36,886 bases of DNA from Acidithiobacillus sp. HP-2 (GCF_015100155.1 NZ_JACKZA010000023.1:107-36992); one strand, 5' to 3'. Numbered from the stretch's first letter, positions 15,179 to 24,818 are shown. Translations and numbers: made by a program. Notes: generated by a model from the sequence alone, not told the origin.

Positions 15179-15216
15179 GCCCTGTCAGATCTCTCCAGAT
15201 TTGGCGGGGCTTTTGT
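15179..15216 (+). terminator. Intrinsic terminator of the peroxiredoxin gene
   Basis: A 14-bp stem, with four G-T pairs, is formed by 15179-15192 and 15197-15210 around a CTCC loop, followed by TTTTGT. It begins 24 bases after the stop codon. Confidence 0.9.
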
Positions 15217-15287
15217 ATTTGTTGAATTCTCCCCATTCAGAGCATAGGCTCAAGGATCGGGAGAATATCAGTGGAGGGTTTTCAGCA

Positions 15288-15995
15288 ATGCGCATTCATG
15301 TTCTCCAGCATGTGGCTTTTGAAGGACTGGGTAGTATGGAAACCTGGCTTGAGGACCGCAAAGCCAGAGTGTCCTGGACGCGCTTTTATGAAAATAGCGC
15401 ATTGCCAGCGCCCACAGAGTTTGATCTGCTGATTATTCTCGGTGGTCCTATGAGCATTCACGATGAAGCGATTTATCCCTGGTTGTCTGCGGAAAAACGC
15501 TTTATTGGTGAAACCATAGCGGCGGATTTGCCGATTCTGGGCATTTGCCTGGGTGCGCAGCTGCTTGCCCATGTCTGCGGGGCGCGGGTTGTTCCGGGCA
15601 AGCAGAAGGAGATTGGCTGGTTTCCCGTATATGCGGAAGTATCTGACGCCGATCATTTTCAATTTCCCCGGCAGATACAGGCTTTCCATTGGCATGGCGA
15701 GACTTTTGATTTGCCGCCGGGAGCAACCCGTCTGGCCCATAGTGCCGCCTGTGAGAATCAGGCTTTTCAGATAGGAAATCAAATCATAGGATTACAATTC
15801 CACCTCGAAAGTACGGCGTTCAGCATTGATGCCCTGATCCGGCACTGTGCGGATGAAATCATACCCGATCAGCCTACTATTCAGAGTGTGGAGCAGATGC
15901 TGGATGCTCCTTCAGACGCTTATGAGCAAATCCACGCACAGGTTCAGCGCGTTCTGGATTTTCTCAGCACTCAGGTGCCACAGAAGGTTTTGTAA
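15288..15995 (+). CDS. Class I glutamine amidotransferase (GMP synthase-like)
   Basis: The 235-residue protein is a stand-alone GATase1 domain of the GMP-synthase-like group (COG0518). The nucleophile is Cys87 in LGICLGAQLLAH, and the His/Glu pair is in LQFHLES. The oxyanion-side motif IILGGPMSIHDE is present. It would release ammonia from glutamine or hydrolyse a gamma-glutamyl amide; no synthetase partner is encoded nearby, so the acceptor is unknown. ATG 15288 has GGAGG 10 bases upstream. The longer frame to 15201 overlaps the terminator of the preceding gene and is not used. Its 3' end overlaps convergent selO by 25 bp. Confidence 0.85.
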   Translation: MRIHVLQHVAFEGLGSMETWLEDRKARVSWTRFYENSALPAPTEFDLLIILGGPMSIHDEAIYPWLSAEKRFIGETIAADLPILGICLGAQLLAHVCGARVVPGKQKEIGWFPVYAEVSDADHFQFPRQIQAFHWHGETFDLPPGATRLAHSAACENQAFQIGNQIIGLQFHLESTAFSIDALIRHCADEIIPDQPTIQSVEQMLDAPSDAYEQIHAQVQRVLDFLSTQVPQKVL

Positions 15996-17446
15996 ACTCC
16001 GAAGCTTTCGGGTGCGGGTTGCGCGTAGCTTTCCAGACCGGGGCGTTCAGTAAAAGGCGCGGAGAGGACTTTGAGCAGCTGGTGGAAAAGACTGAGATCG
16101 CGGTTTTGGGTTGCTGCATTCAGGGCTTCTTCCACTTTATGATTGCGCGGAATATAGACGGGATTCACCTGATCCATATGTCGTGCTATTTCCTCAGCCT
16201 GCATGGGTTCCCGCGACAGACGATCCTGCCAGCGTTGCAACCAGACATCCACAGTTGCAGCATCTTCAAACTGGCTGCGCAACGCCGCAGGGTTCCCCAG
16301 AGCTGCAGCCGACAGGCTTCGGGATGCCCGGGTATAATCCACGGATTGACCTTCCAGCGTCGTCAGAAAGTCCTGGGCCAATTCCTGGTCCTGTTCTTCT
16401 TCTGTGTGTAGGCCAAGTTTGGCGCGCATGCCCTGTAGCCAGTAAGCTGCATAAACTTTCGGGAAATGGTTGATGGCTGCGGTCAGCTGGCGAATGGCGG
16501 CTTCGCTGTCAGGATCAACCAGTTCGACAAGAGTTTCCGCAAAACGGGTCAGATTCCACTGGGCGATCAGCGGTTGATTGCCGAAGGCATAGCGTCCCTG
16601 ACTGTCGATGGAGCTGAATACGGTGGCAGGATCGTAGCGGTCCATGAAAGCGCAGGGACCATAATCAATGGTTTCCCCGGCAATACTCATGTTATCGGTG
16701 TTCATGACGCCATGGATGAATCCCACCAGCATCCAGCGGGCAAGCAGCGCCGCCTGCTGGTCGGCGACGGCATTAAACAGGGCCAGATAGGGATTGGTAA
16801 CGGTTTGTGCTGCAGGATAATGACGGGCAATCGTATAATCGGCCAGTTGCCTGACTTTTTCCTGATCATTGCGAATCGCAAAAAACTGAAAAGTACCGAC
16901 GCGGATATGACTGGCAGCAACACGGGCCAAAATGGCACCGGGCAGCGGCGTGTCGCGATGAATAATTTCACCGGTGCTGACGGCAGCCAGTGCACGGGTG
17001 CTGGGAATGCCGAGCGCGGCCATGGCTTCGCCCATCAGATATTCCCGGAGTACGGGGCCGATGGCCGCTTTGCCGTCCCCACCGCGCGAAAAAGGGGTGC
17101 GCCCGGAGCCTTTGAGCTGGAGGTCCCAGCGCCGACCATTCGGGTCCAGTAGTTCACCCAGCAACAAGGCTCGACCATCTCCCAATTGCGGGGATAAATG
17201 GCCAAACTGATGCCCGGCATAAGCCTGGGCCAAAGGCTGCGCGCCCTCCGGAATTTCATTGCCGGAAAAAATGGCAGCGCCCCAGTCACTGTCCAGGACG
17301 GCATCGTCAAGTCCCAGTTGCGTCGCCAGAGCATGGTTGAGAAGCAATATATGGGGGGAAGGCACGGTTGCCGCTTGCCAGGGGGCGAAAAATCCCTCCA
17401 GTTCGCGGGCGTAGCTGTTGTCAAAATGAAAGCCGTAAGTGCTCAT
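15971..17446 (-). CDS. selO: Protein adenylyltransferase SelO (YdiU/UPF0061)
   Basis: SelO is a pseudokinase-fold enzyme that transfers AMP from ATP to protein hydroxyl groups. The 491-residue length is normal. Family landmarks are AYAGHQFGHLSPQLGDGRALLLGE (about residues 75-98), the LQLKGSGRTPFSRGGDGKAA glycine-rich loop (about 109-128), the LREYLMGEAMAALGIPSTRALA helix, the FIHGVMNTDNMSIAGETIDYGPCAFMD catalytic/metal segment and the NPVYIPRNH block. The C-terminus ends KTFCGT, with the conserved penultimate-region Cys; this is cysteine here, not selenocysteine. It converges with the amidotransferase gene, overlapping by 25 bp, and is followed upstream by a palindromic repeat. Confidence 0.95.
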   Translation of the reverse strand: MSTYGFHFDNSYARELEGFFAPWQAATVPSPHILLLNHALATQLGLDDAVLDSDWGAAIFSGNEIPEGAQPLAQAYAGHQFGHLSPQLGDGRALLLGELLDPNGRRWDLQLKGSGRTPFSRGGDGKAAIGPVLREYLMGEAMAALGIPSTRALAAVSTGEIIHRDTPLPGAILARVAASHIRVGTFQFFAIRNDQEKVRQLADYTIARHYPAAQTVTNPYLALFNAVADQQAALLARWMLVGFIHGVMNTDNMSIAGETIDYGPCAFMDRYDPATVFSSIDSQGRYAFGNQPLIAQWNLTRFAETLVELVDPDSEAAIRQLTAAINHFPKVYAAYWLQGMRAKLGLHTEEEQDQELAQDFLTTLEGQSVDYTRASRSLSAAALGNPAALRSQFEDAATVDVWLQRWQDRLSREPMQAEEIARHMDQVNPVYIPRNHKVEEALNAATQNRDLSLFHQLLKVLSAPFTERPGLESYAQPAPESFGVYKTFCGT

Positions 17447-17471
17447 GATTTATCGAACCATCCAGAATTTG

Positions 17472-17542
17472 GCAGAGGACCCGGAGGCTTTCTGTGCTAA
17501 CGGCACGGGCCAAAATTGCGGCAAAGCCGCCGGATCCTCTGC
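17472..17542. repeat. Palindromic repeat element, short form
   Basis: Arms 17472-17491 and 17523-17542 are inverted repeats matching at 18 of 20 bases (GCAGAGGA...CCGG...GGCTTT) around a 31-base centre. The part 17500-17528 matches 29671-29699 at 25 of 29 bases. It fills the gap between the divergent 5' end of selO and the 3' end of clpA. Confidence 0.7.
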
Positions 17543-17553
17543 TGTTTTCAGGT

Positions 17554-19812
17554 TCATTCCTGGGTCACCGCTTCGGGAATCCGCAACTTCACTGCACCAT
17601 CTTCCAGTGTGGCGCTGATCCGGGTGCCCTTGGGCAGATCTCCAAAAAGAATATGCTCGGCCAGAGGCTTTTTCAGGTGTTCCTGAATGACACGCGCCAT
17701 GGGCCGTGCGCCCATTTGCGGATCATAGCCCTTGTCGCCCAGCCATTGCCGGAGTTCAGGACTGATTTCGAGGCTGTAACCCTTGCTGAGGAGCTGCTCA
17801 TCCAGTTCCATGATGAATTTGTCGACCACATGGAGAATGGTGTCTCGAGACAGGGCGCTGAAGGGTACAACCGCATCCAGACGATTTCGGAATTCCGGTG
17901 AAAATATCCGCCGGATGGTTTCCATTTCCTGACCACCTTCCAGTTCTGCAGGCTTCATGAAGCCAATGCTCCCCTTGTTTCGGGACTCAGCGCCGGCATT
18001 GGTGGTCATGATCAGGACGACATTGCGGAAATCCACCGAACGACCGCCAGCATCGGTCAGCTTGCCGTGGTCCATGACTTGCAGCAATACATTGAAAATA
18101 TCCGGATGGGCTTTTTCAATTTCGTCGAGCAGCAGCACGGAATGGGGGTTACGACTGACCGCTTCCGTCAGTTGACCGGCCTGATCATGCCCCACATAAC
18201 CCGGAGGCGCGCCAATGAGACGGGATACCGTATGGCGCTCCATGTATTCACTCATGTCGAAGCGCAATAACGGGATACCCAGCAGGCTGGACAACTGGCG
18301 GCTGAGTTCGGTTTTGCCCACGCCGGTGGGTCCGGAAAACAGGAATGTGCCCACCGGTTTTTCGTGGTGCCGGAGCCCGGCCCGGGCCATTTTGATGGCT
18401 GCGGAAAGCTCATGAATGGCTTTTGCCTGTCCGTAGATGACCAGACCCAGATCTCTTTCCAGATTTTTCAGCGCCTGACGATCATCCAGAGAAACATTTT
18501 TACCGGGAATGCGCGCTACGCGAGCCACCATTTCTTCAATGTCGTGGACGCCAATGCTTTTTTTCCGCCGCGAGGGAGGCAGTAATGCCTGAGCCGCACC
18601 CACTTCGTCAATCAGATCAATGGCTTTGTCAGGCAGATGGCGATCATGAATATGCTTGACCGAAAGCTCCACTGCTGCCCGCAGCGCCGTATCGGTGTAG
18701 CGGAGATTGTGGTGCTGCTCAAACTGGCCTTTCAGTCCGCGCAGAATTTGTACTGACTCTTCCTGGGTGGGCTCTGGAACATCAATTTTCTGAAAGCGCC
18801 GGGTAAGCGCCCGGTCTTTCTCGAAATGCTGGCGGAACTCCTGATAGGTGGTGGCTCCAATACATTTAAGCTCGCCGGAGGCCAACGCCGGCTTGAGCAG
18901 GTTGGAAGCATCCATGGCTCCTCCGGAGGCTGCTCCGGCACCAATGAGAGTGTGAATTTCATCAATGAAGAGAATGCTGCCCGGTTGTTTGCGCAGCGCT
19001 TTCAAAACCGCCTTGAGGCGTTCCTCAAAGTCTCCCCGATAGCGGGATCCGGCAATCAGGGCACCCAGATCCAGTGCGTAAATGGTGACATTCTCCAGCA
19101 TTTCCGGGACTTTTCCGGCGACAATGGCTCTGGCAATGCCTTCCACAATAGCCGTCTTGCCGACCCCCGGTTCGCCGACAAACAAGGGATTGTTTTTGCG
19201 GCGACGTGCCAATACCTGCAAGGCTCTGGTGACTTCCTCCTGACGCCCGATCAGCGGGTCCAGGCGTCCGGCACGGGCCATGGCATTGAGATTGCGAGCA
19301 TAGGCCTGCAGGGGGTCCTTGCTGTTACCCTTTTTTTCGGTACTCCCTTCGATTTCTTCTTCTTCCTCGTCCATGGCTTCATCCTTGCGCATTCCGTGCG
19401 CCAGATAGTTGACAACGTCCAGTCGGGTAACGTGTTCTTTCTGCAAGAAGTAAACCGCATGGGATTCGCGCTCGGCAAACATGGCGACAATAACATTGGC
19501 CCCGGAAACGGCATCCTTGCCTGCGGATTGGACATGGTAGAGGGCGCGCTGAATGACCCGCTGAAAGCCTACCGAGGGTTGGGTGTTGACGGTTCCGGCG
19601 GGGCCCATGGTGGGCACTTTGCGCTCCAGAAAGTTTTGCAATTCCATGGATAGATGCGCAGCATTTCCGCCACAGGCCTTGAGTACATCCAGCCCCTCAG
19701 GGTTATCCAGCAGAGCCAGCAGCAAATGTTCTACTGACGCATACTCATGACCGTACTGACGGGCAATCTGAAATGCCTGGTTGATGGATTTTTCCAAGGC
19801 CTTGTCGATCAT
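17554..19812 (-). CDS. clpA: ClpA, AAA+ unfoldase of the ClpAP protease
   Basis: ClpA unfolds substrates and feeds them to ClpP. The 752-residue protein has the Clp N-domain (about 1-145), an acidic linker ([10 protein letters not shown]), then two AAA+ modules. D1 has Walker [14 protein letters not shown] (Lys219) and Walker [17 protein letters not shown]2 has Walker [16 protein letters not shown] near residue 490 and Walker [14 protein letters not shown]. ALxxxPGS pore loops and D2-small domain motifs ([18 protein letters not shown]) are present. It begins 5 bases after the clpS stop with AAGGAG upstream. clpP is not in the window. Confidence 0.97.
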   Translation of the reverse strand: MIDKALEKSINQAFQIARQYGHEYASVEHLLLALLDNPEGLDVLKACGGNAAHLSMELQNFLERKVPTMGPAGTVNTQPSVGFQRVIQRALYHVQSAGKDAVSGANVIVAMFAERESHAVYFLQKEHVTRLDVVNYLAHGMRKDEAMDEEEEEIEGSTEKKGNSKDPLQAYARNLNAMARAGRLDPLIGRQEEVTRALQVLARRRKNNPLFVGEPGVGKTAIVEGIARAIVAGKVPEMLENVTIYALDLGALIAGSRYRGDFEERLKAVLKALRKQPGSILFIDEIHTLIGAGAASGGAMDASNLLKPALASGELKCIGATTYQEFRQHFEKDRALTRRFQKIDVPEPTQEESVQILRGLKGQFEQHHNLRYTDTALRAAVELSVKHIHDRHLPDKAIDLIDEVGAAQALLPPSRRKKSIGVHDIEEMVARVARIPGKNVSLDDRQALKNLERDLGLVIYGQAKAIHELSAAIKMARAGLRHHEKPVGTFLFSGPTGVGKTELSRQLSSLLGIPLLRFDMSEYMERHTVSRLIGAPPGYVGHDQAGQLTEAVSRNPHSVLLLDEIEKAHPDIFNVLLQVMDHGKLTDAGGRSVDFRNVVLIMTTNAGAESRNKGSIGFMKPAELEGGQEMETIRRIFSPEFRNRLDAVVPFSALSRDTILHVVDKFIMELDEQLLSKGYSLEISPELRQWLGDKGYDPQMGARPMARVIQEHLKKPLAEHILFGDLPKGTRISATLEDGAVKLRIPEAVTQE

Positions 19813-19817
19813 CGGGA

Positions 19818-20126
19818 CTACTCCTTTTCCATGATGCAGCGGAGTGGGTGCTGGTGTTGCCGGGCATCTGCCGTGACCAGAGCGACCTTGGTTTCGGCCA
19901 GATCATAAGGGAATACACCGCAGAGACCCTTACCCTGATGATGTACGGACATCATCACCGCAACAGCTTCCTCATGAGGTTTGTGGAAATAGGCTTCGAG
20001 AACATGCACGACATAATCCATCGGCGTGAAGTCATCATTCATCAGCAACACCTTGTACATCCTCGGCTCTTCCGTCTTCGGATCACGCTCCAGGATCGTA
20101 CTCCGGCGATGCTGCGTTTTACTCAT
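19818..20126 (-). CDS. clpS: ClpS adaptor protein
   Basis: ClpS delivers N-degron substrates to ClpA. From ATG 20124-20126 the protein has 102 residues, normal for the family. The core MYKVLLMNDDFTPMDYVVHVLEAYF carries the substrate-pocket DDFTPMxYVV motif, and HHQGKGLCGVFPYDLAETKV forms the ClpA-binding face. The longer upstream frame (to 20288) runs into the terminator of the ppi gene and is rejected; a GGAG/GGGG-rich site precedes the chosen ATG. It is co-transcribed with clpA. Confidence 0.95.
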   Translation of the reverse strand: MSKTQHRRSTILERDPKTEEPRMYKVLLMNDDFTPMDYVVHVLEAYFHKPHEEAVAVMMSVHHQGKGLCGVFPYDLAETKVALVTADARQHQHPLRCIMEKE

Positions 20127-20247
20127 TTCCCCTGCTCCATGATTGACGTTGTCTGCCTCCATTGTGGCGTCTGCCCCGACCGCTGGCAAGGCGAAACCGC
20201 TTAAACAAACACCCCAAGCCCGATTGGATATGGGGGCGGGCATCGAC

Positions 20248-20276
20248 AAAAAAAAGCGCCGGGAAAATCCCGGCGC
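20248..20276 (-). terminator. Intrinsic terminator of the parvulin gene
   Basis: On the minus strand a perfect 9-bp stem GCGCCGGGA/TCCCGGCGC with a three-base loop is followed by eight T. It separates the peptidyl-prolyl isomerase gene from clpS. Confidence 0.95.
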
Positions 20277-20299
20277 CAGCAGAAGCAAAAATGCTGCAA

Positions 20300-21076
20300 T
20301 TACTTGGTAATGTTGATTTTCGCCTGGCTACGCAGGTTGGATACGAACTTGGCGGCTTCCTGCTGGGAAAGCTGGGCCTTGATACGATCCTTCATGGCAC
20401 TCAGAGGCGGCGGGGTCAAAGCACGCGTCGCCTGTACTTCAATGACATGGTAGCCGAACTGGGTCTGCACCGGGCCTACAGGCTTGTCAATGGGTGCGGT
20501 TTCAACAGCTTGGGCGAAAGGCGGTACCACCATACCAGGAACAATCCAGCCGAGTTCGCCGCCATGGGCTGCACTGGCCTTGTCGATGGAGTCTTTTTCC
20601 GCCAAGGTTGAAAATTTCTTGCCAGCCTTGAGTTCGGCCATGATCTTGTCGGCTTCTGCCTTGGTTTTGACCAGAATATGCCGGACTTCGTATTCTTTTT
20701 TGCCCATGGCCTGCACAAATTTGTTGTAAGCCGCCTGGATATCGGATTCGGGAACTGGATGCTCCTGAACATATTGATCTACAGCGGCATCTGCCAATAT
20801 CTGGCGCTTGGCCATAGCCAGTCGTTCTTTGACATCAGGAGACTGAGCCAGATTATGGCTGGTGGCATACTGGGACAGGACTTCCATGTTGACCAGATTC
20901 TGCACGACCTGCTCGTGGGCATTGGGCTCTTTCGCCAGCGCCGGACTCATGGACATGATGGCCTGGACCTCACTATTGTCGATGGGGGTACCGTTGACAG
21001 TAGCTACGGGAGCAGCAAAAGCAGGTACTGCAAAAGCGCTGATAGTGGCAGCAAGAACGACCGCGCGAAGTTTCAT
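20300..21076 (-). CDS. Periplasmic parvulin-type peptidyl-prolyl isomerase
   Basis: The 258-residue protein has a signal peptide (MKLRAVVLAATISAFAVPAFA, cleavage near residue 22). A SurA/PrsA-like N-terminal helical domain follows (VNGTPIDNSEVQAIM... to about residue 125). The PpiC rotamase domain (about 130-230) has EYEVRHILVKTKAEADKIM, HGGELGWIVPGMVVPPFAQAV and TQFGYHVIEVQ. It should help fold exported proteins, perhaps outer-membrane proteins. It has its own strong terminator, so it is probably a single-gene transcript. Confidence 0.92.
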   Translation of the reverse strand: MKLRAVVLAATISAFAVPAFAAPVATVNGTPIDNSEVQAIMSMSPALAKEPNAHEQVVQNLVNMEVLSQYATSHNLAQSPDVKERLAMAKRQILADAAVDQYVQEHPVPESDIQAAYNKFVQAMGKKEYEVRHILVKTKAEADKIMAELKAGKKFSTLAEKDSIDKASAAHGGELGWIVPGMVVPPFAQAVETAPIDKPVGPVQTQFGYHVIEVQATRALTPPPLSAMKDRIKAQLSQQEAAKFVSNLRSQAKINITK

Positions 21077-21139
21077 AAATTTTCCTTCAGGTTAAGTGAT
21101 GCTCCCCTATTATCCATAGTCACAGACAAAGGGGAAGTG

Positions 21140-21703
21140 TTAGCAGGAACTACGTTGCAGAGGAATTTCTGTTTCCCGTTTTTTTTCAGGACCCAGAAGG
21201 AGTTCCACCAAGGTAAGGGCAAAATCCATAGCCGTACCGGGACCGCGTGAACTGATCAGTGGGCCATCAACGACTACGGCAGAACTTTCATAATGATATT
21301 CCTTGCTGAGCGGATCCAGCACCCCCGGATAGGCTGTTACATGGCGGTTTTCCAACAAGTGTTGGCGGGCCAGCAAGCCCGGTGCCGCACAAATGGCCGC
21401 AATCAGTTTCCCCTGCTGTTTCCGCTGAAGCAGCAACTCCAGTAGAGGGCTGTGTTTTTCAAGGTTTTCAACGCCGGCTGCTCCTCCGGGAAGCACAATC
21501 ACATCCATCTCGGTAGCGGCCAGCTCATCCCAGGTAGTGTCCGGGACCAGGCAGAGGCCGCGACCACCAGTGACTAGACCCGGGCGCAACGCAACGATGG
21601 TCACCTGGCATCCGGCGCGGCGCAGAATGTCACTACAAATAACGACTTCCATATCTTCAAAGCCGTCGGCGACCGGGATGAGTACCTGAATGGCTGAAGA
21701 CAT
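21140..21703 (-). CDS. DJ-1/PfpI (ThiJ/YajL-type) family protein
   Basis: The 187-residue protein has the flavodoxin-like DJ-1 fold: VLIPVADGFEDMEVVICSDILRRAG at the N-terminus with the conserved Glu16, VIVLPGGAAGVENL and the nucleophile-elbow IAAICAAPGLLA with the reactive cysteine near residue 105. The C-terminal ISSRGPGTAMDFALTLVELL matches the YajL/DJ-1 group rather than intracellular PfpI proteases. Members act in protein or carbonyl damage control; the exact substrate is debated. It lies between ctpA and the parvulin gene, same strand, with about 60 bp to the latter. Confidence 0.9.
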   Translation of the reverse strand: MSSAIQVLIPVADGFEDMEVVICSDILRRAGCQVTIVALRPGLVTGGRGLCLVPDTTWDELAATEMDVIVLPGGAAGVENLEKHSPLLELLLQRKQQGKLIAAICAAPGLLARQHLLENRHVTAYPGVLDPLSKEYHYESSAVVVDGPLISSRGPGTAMDFALTLVELLLGPEKKRETEIPLQRSSC

Positions 21704-21813
21704 TAGCCAGCTACCCCGTAATTTTTACTTAAGTGCATGATTGCCAAACTCGCTCATTTCAGAAAACCACGTCGGTTTGACCGCATTTTCATGGGATTTA
21801 TCCCGGTTCAAAT

Positions 21814-23271
21814 TTATTGACCAGAGGCAACAGACAAGGGAATCACTTCTGGAACGCTATGACCATTTTCATCAACAGGTACCGCCTGTTTTTCGAGAAT
21901 CGCCAAAGCCTCGCGTAAGACATAATCTTTTTCCAGATTCGGCTTGAGGACGCTGGCGGCCTCCATGGCTTCTTCCGAAGCAGAGCCACTACTGGTTTTT
22001 GCTGTGACGAGGGCGGGCTTGCTGACCGGTGCCGTGATGGTGTACTGCGGTTTTACCTTGCTGCAAGTATCGGGAGCTTTGAGAACGCCCTGTAATTCCG
22101 ACTCCTTGAGCAGATCTTCATCCATCGCCCGCAGCTGGGGATTGGCAGGCTGAATTTCGACATTGGGCACAATGCCCTGACTTTGAATGGAGCAACCTGC
22201 CGGCGTGTAGTACAGAGCGGTGGTCAGCTTGAGTGCGCCACCATTACTCAGGGGAATGACGGTCTGGACAGAACCCTTACCAAAACTGCGCTGTCCCATG
22301 ACGAGGGCACGATGGTCGTCCTTGAGTGCGCCGGTGACAATTTCGGCAGCCGAAGCAGAGCCGCCATTGATCAGGACGATCATGGGTGCGCCGTGGAGAT
22401 AATCCGGGCCATGTGCCGTAAAGCGCATGTCGCTGTCGGGGGTCCGTCCCTTGGTGTAAACAATCAGTCCCTTATTTAAAAACGTATCTGCTGTTTCTAC
22501 GCCAGCACCCAGGACCCCGCCGGGATTATTGCGTAAGTCCAGAATCAGACCTTTCAGGTGTCCATGGGCGGCTTTTTCCAGTTGCTCCACAGCCTGGCGC
22601 GTTTCCCGACCGGTGTTTTCCTGGAACTGACTGATGCGAATATAGCCATAATCTGGTGCCAGCATGGCGGAGCGTACACTCTGGACCTTGATAATGGCGC
22701 GGGTGAGGGTCAAGCGGATGGGCTGATTCTGATGCGGACGCAAAATGGTCAGGGTGACCTGAGTACCCGCTTTACCGCGCATCATGTCCACGGTTTTCTG
22801 CAGACCAACACCCTGCAATGCCTTGCCGTCAATTTTGACAATCAGGTCTCCGGGTTCGATGCCAGCTTTGGCGGCCGGAGTGCCATCCATGGGGGCGATG
22901 ACCTTGAGCACGCCATGATCTCCGGTTACCTCAATGCCGAGGCCACCAAACTTGCCATTGGTGACCACCTGCATATCCTTGAATTCCTTGGGCGTCAGGT
23001 AAGCAGAGTGCGGATCGAGGGCATTGACCATCCCGCTGATGGCCCCGGTCATCAATTTTTTGTCGGAAGTAGGGTCCACATAATTGGATTTGACGATTTC
23101 AAAGACCTGACTGAGGGTCTGGATTTGCTGCAGGGGGATGTGGTTCTGATCCTGAGCCGTATCTGCATAAGCACTGCCAGCGTAACTGCTGCCCAGGCCC
23201 AGCACCAACAGGACACTGAGCTTGAGGCATGTGCCAGCTGGGCGCGACAGGATGCGATTGAGCGGGATCAT
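21814..23271 (-). CDS. ctpA: C-terminal processing peptidase (S41, CtpA type)
   Basis: The 485-residue protein has a signal sequence (LSVLLVLGLGSSYAGSAYA) and acts in the periplasm. An S41 N-terminal region (about 50-90) precedes a PDZ domain (about 95-180, GGLGIEVTGDHGVLKVIAPM...). The peptidase domain carries the nucleophile Ser307 in NGGSASAAEI and the general base Lys332 in RSFGKGSVQT, 25 residues apart as in Prc/CtpA. The Ala/Ser-rich C-terminus is lower in conservation. ATG 23271 has GGAG 9 bases upstream; the earlier TTG would contain that site. It follows envC by 59 bp, the classic gpmI-envC-ctpA order. Confidence 0.95.
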   Translation of the reverse strand: MIPLNRILSRPAGTCLKLSVLLVLGLGSSYAGSAYADTAQDQNHIPLQQIQTLSQVFEIVKSNYVDPTSDKKLMTGAISGMVNALDPHSAYLTPKEFKDMQVVTNGKFGGLGIEVTGDHGVLKVIAPMDGTPAAKAGIEPGDLIVKIDGKALQGVGLQKTVDMMRGKAGTQVTLTILRPHQNQPIRLTLTRAIIKVQSVRSAMLAPDYGYIRISQFQENTGRETRQAVEQLEKAAHGHLKGLILDLRNNPGGVLGAGVETADTFLNKGLIVYTKGRTPDSDMRFTAHGPDYLHGAPMIVLINGGSASAAEIVTGALKDDHRALVMGQRSFGKGSVQTVIPLSNGGALKLTTALYYTPAGCSIQSQGIVPNVEIQPANPQLRAMDEDLLKESELQGVLKAPDTCSKVKPQYTITAPVSKPALVTAKTSSGSASEEAMEAASVLKPNLEKDYVLREALAILEKQAVPVDENGHSVPEVIPLSVASGQ

Positions 23272-23330
23272 AATGCATTTCTCCAAAAAGCATGGGTCCG
23301 GTTTCCAGGAATCGGAGGATCCGGATGAAA

Positions 23331-24818
23331 TCAGTTGTGAATGTAATCCAGAGGATTGACGGGGTGCCCGGCGTTGCGAATTTCAAAGTAAAGTCCATCA
23401 TTACCCAGTTCACCGCCACTGCCTACCGTGCCTACCTGATGCCCTGCAGCGATTTGTTCACCGACATGGGCATCGGTGGAACCCAGATGTCCATATATGC
23501 TGAGCAGGCTATGACCAATCTGGACAATCACAATTTGTCCGTAACCTCTGAGCGGGCCAGCATAAAGTACCATGCCGGGAGCAATGGCGCGAACCGGTGT
23601 TCCTTGTGCCGCCTGAAAAGTAATACCCTGCCAGTCGAGACCGCCGGTTACGCGCGGACTGCCATAGCGTGCGGTAATGGGACCGTTAACGGGCGCTGGA
23701 TAACGGCCATGGCCGATGATCGGGGTGCTGGGCGGGCTGATGCTCGGGCTGGGAGCAGGCCGGAGTACTGGCGGCGGAGGTGTCGCGGGTGAGACCGGTG
23801 CCGGAACGGGTTTCCGGGGAACCGTGGTAATGTGCGGCGGATGAACTTCGATAGTCGGAGGTGCAGCATTTTCGGCAGCACGTTGGACTTGTTCCGCACG
23901 CTGTTGTTCCTCGGCTTTTTGTACTGCTGCAGCGCGTTGTTCGGCACGTTTTTCCGCAACCATGCGGCGTTGTTGGGCTGCTCTTGCCTCGGCGGCGGCG
24001 CGTGCCTGCGCTGCCGCACGTGCCGCCGCCTCGGCCGCTGCCTTGCGTCGAGCTGCTTCGGCAACAGCCTCCTGGTGCCGGAACTGGACAACCAGACGAC
24101 CCACCAAGCCATTAAGAATATTGGCGTTAGCCTGTAATTCGGCAATTTTGGCCTTGTCTTTGGCGATCCGGTCGGTCAGCTGATTTTCGAGAGTGGCATG
24201 TTGCTGACGCTGCTGGTTCAGGGTGTTTTCCTGGGCCTGGATCTGCGTGGCGAGTTTCACCAATCCCGCTTCTCTCAGCTCTACCTGGTGTTGTGTCTGA
24301 ACGATTTGTGTCGCCGTATTTTGGGTTTTTACAATGAGCGTGCTGCGGGCTTTGGCCAGGGAAGCATAATAAACGCTCATCCGTCCCAATTCTCCGGGCT
24401 TTTCGGTTTGTAGCCAGACTGCGAGGGGAGTTGTACCCCCGAGCATGTAAGCCCCCCGCAATTGTTTACCCAGAATGTCTTTCTGCTGGACTAACTCTGC
24501 CTGCAATCCCGTTATTTTTTGTTTCAGTTCATTGAGCTTTAATTGGGTTTGTTGTTGTTGCGCCTGAATGCCAGCCAGCTTTTTTCGGGTCGTCGCAATT
24601 TTTAGATCAAGCGTCTTAATTTCGTCGCGCAGCTCCGCCTGGGTTTTTTGACCGGCGTTCAGATGGGCCTGGATTTGACCCAGATTCTCGTGGAGATGCT
24701 CCAGTTTTTCGCGGCTATTTTGGATTTTCTCCTGAAGCGAGCTGGCATCAGCTCCCAGTGGAAGTAATCCGGTCAGTATCAGCAGGGTAACCGAACGGAG
24801 CAAAATCCTTGAGGTCAT
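23331..24818 (-). CDS. envC: EnvC-type murein hydrolase activator
   Basis: EnvC activates periplasmic amidases during cell division. The 495-residue protein has a signal peptide (about 1-25, LLRSVTLLILTGLLPLGADA), then a long coiled coil (about 28-230, rich in Gln, Leu and Lys). An Ala/Arg/Glu-rich helix (about 235-310) and a Pro-rich linker follow. The C-terminal LytM/M23 domain covers about residues 365-495. The M23 metal ligands are only partly kept: YGHLGS retains one His, but the HFE position reads LYFEIR, as in the non-catalytic EnvC of E. coli. It starts directly at the gpmI stop with no gap, so it is co-transcribed with gpmI and probably ctpA. Confidence 0.93.
   Translation of the reverse strand: MTSRILLRSVTLLILTGLLPLGADASSLQEKIQNSREKLEHLHENLGQIQAHLNAGQKTQAELRDEIKTLDLKIATTRKKLAGIQAQQQQTQLKLNELKQKITGLQAELVQQKDILGKQLRGAYMLGGTTPLAVWLQTEKPGELGRMSVYYASLAKARSTLIVKTQNTATQIVQTQHQVELREAGLVKLATQIQAQENTLNQQRQQHATLENQLTDRIAKDKAKIAELQANANILNGLVGRLVVQFRHQEAVAEAARRKAAAEAAARAAAQARAAAEARAAQQRRMVAEKRAEQRAAAVQKAEEQQRAEQVQRAAENAAPPTIEVHPPHITTVPRKPVPAPVSPATPPPPVLRPAPSPSISPPSTPIIGHGRYPAPVNGPITARYGSPRVTGGLDWQGITFQAAQGTPVRAIAPGMVLYAGPLRGYGQIVIVQIGHSLLSIYGHLGSTDAHVGEQIAAGHQVGTVGSGGELGNDGLYFEIRNAGHPVNPLDYIHN

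Noticed and set aside
18826-19653. Plus-strand open frame of 275 codons opposite clpA
   Set aside because: It is the mirror of the highly conserved ClpA sequence and has no ribosome-binding site or recognisable domain.
23331-23700. EnvC LytM domain with missing metal ligands, as a possible novelty
   Set aside because: The degenerate active site (LYFEIR in place of HFE) is the normal state of EnvC-type amidase activators, so it is not unusual here.
23850-24100. Ala/Arg/Glu-rich repetitive stretch in envC as a DNA repeat or CRISPR-like array
   Set aside because: The repetition comes from a low-complexity helical protein segment; there are no regular identical repeats with unique spacers.
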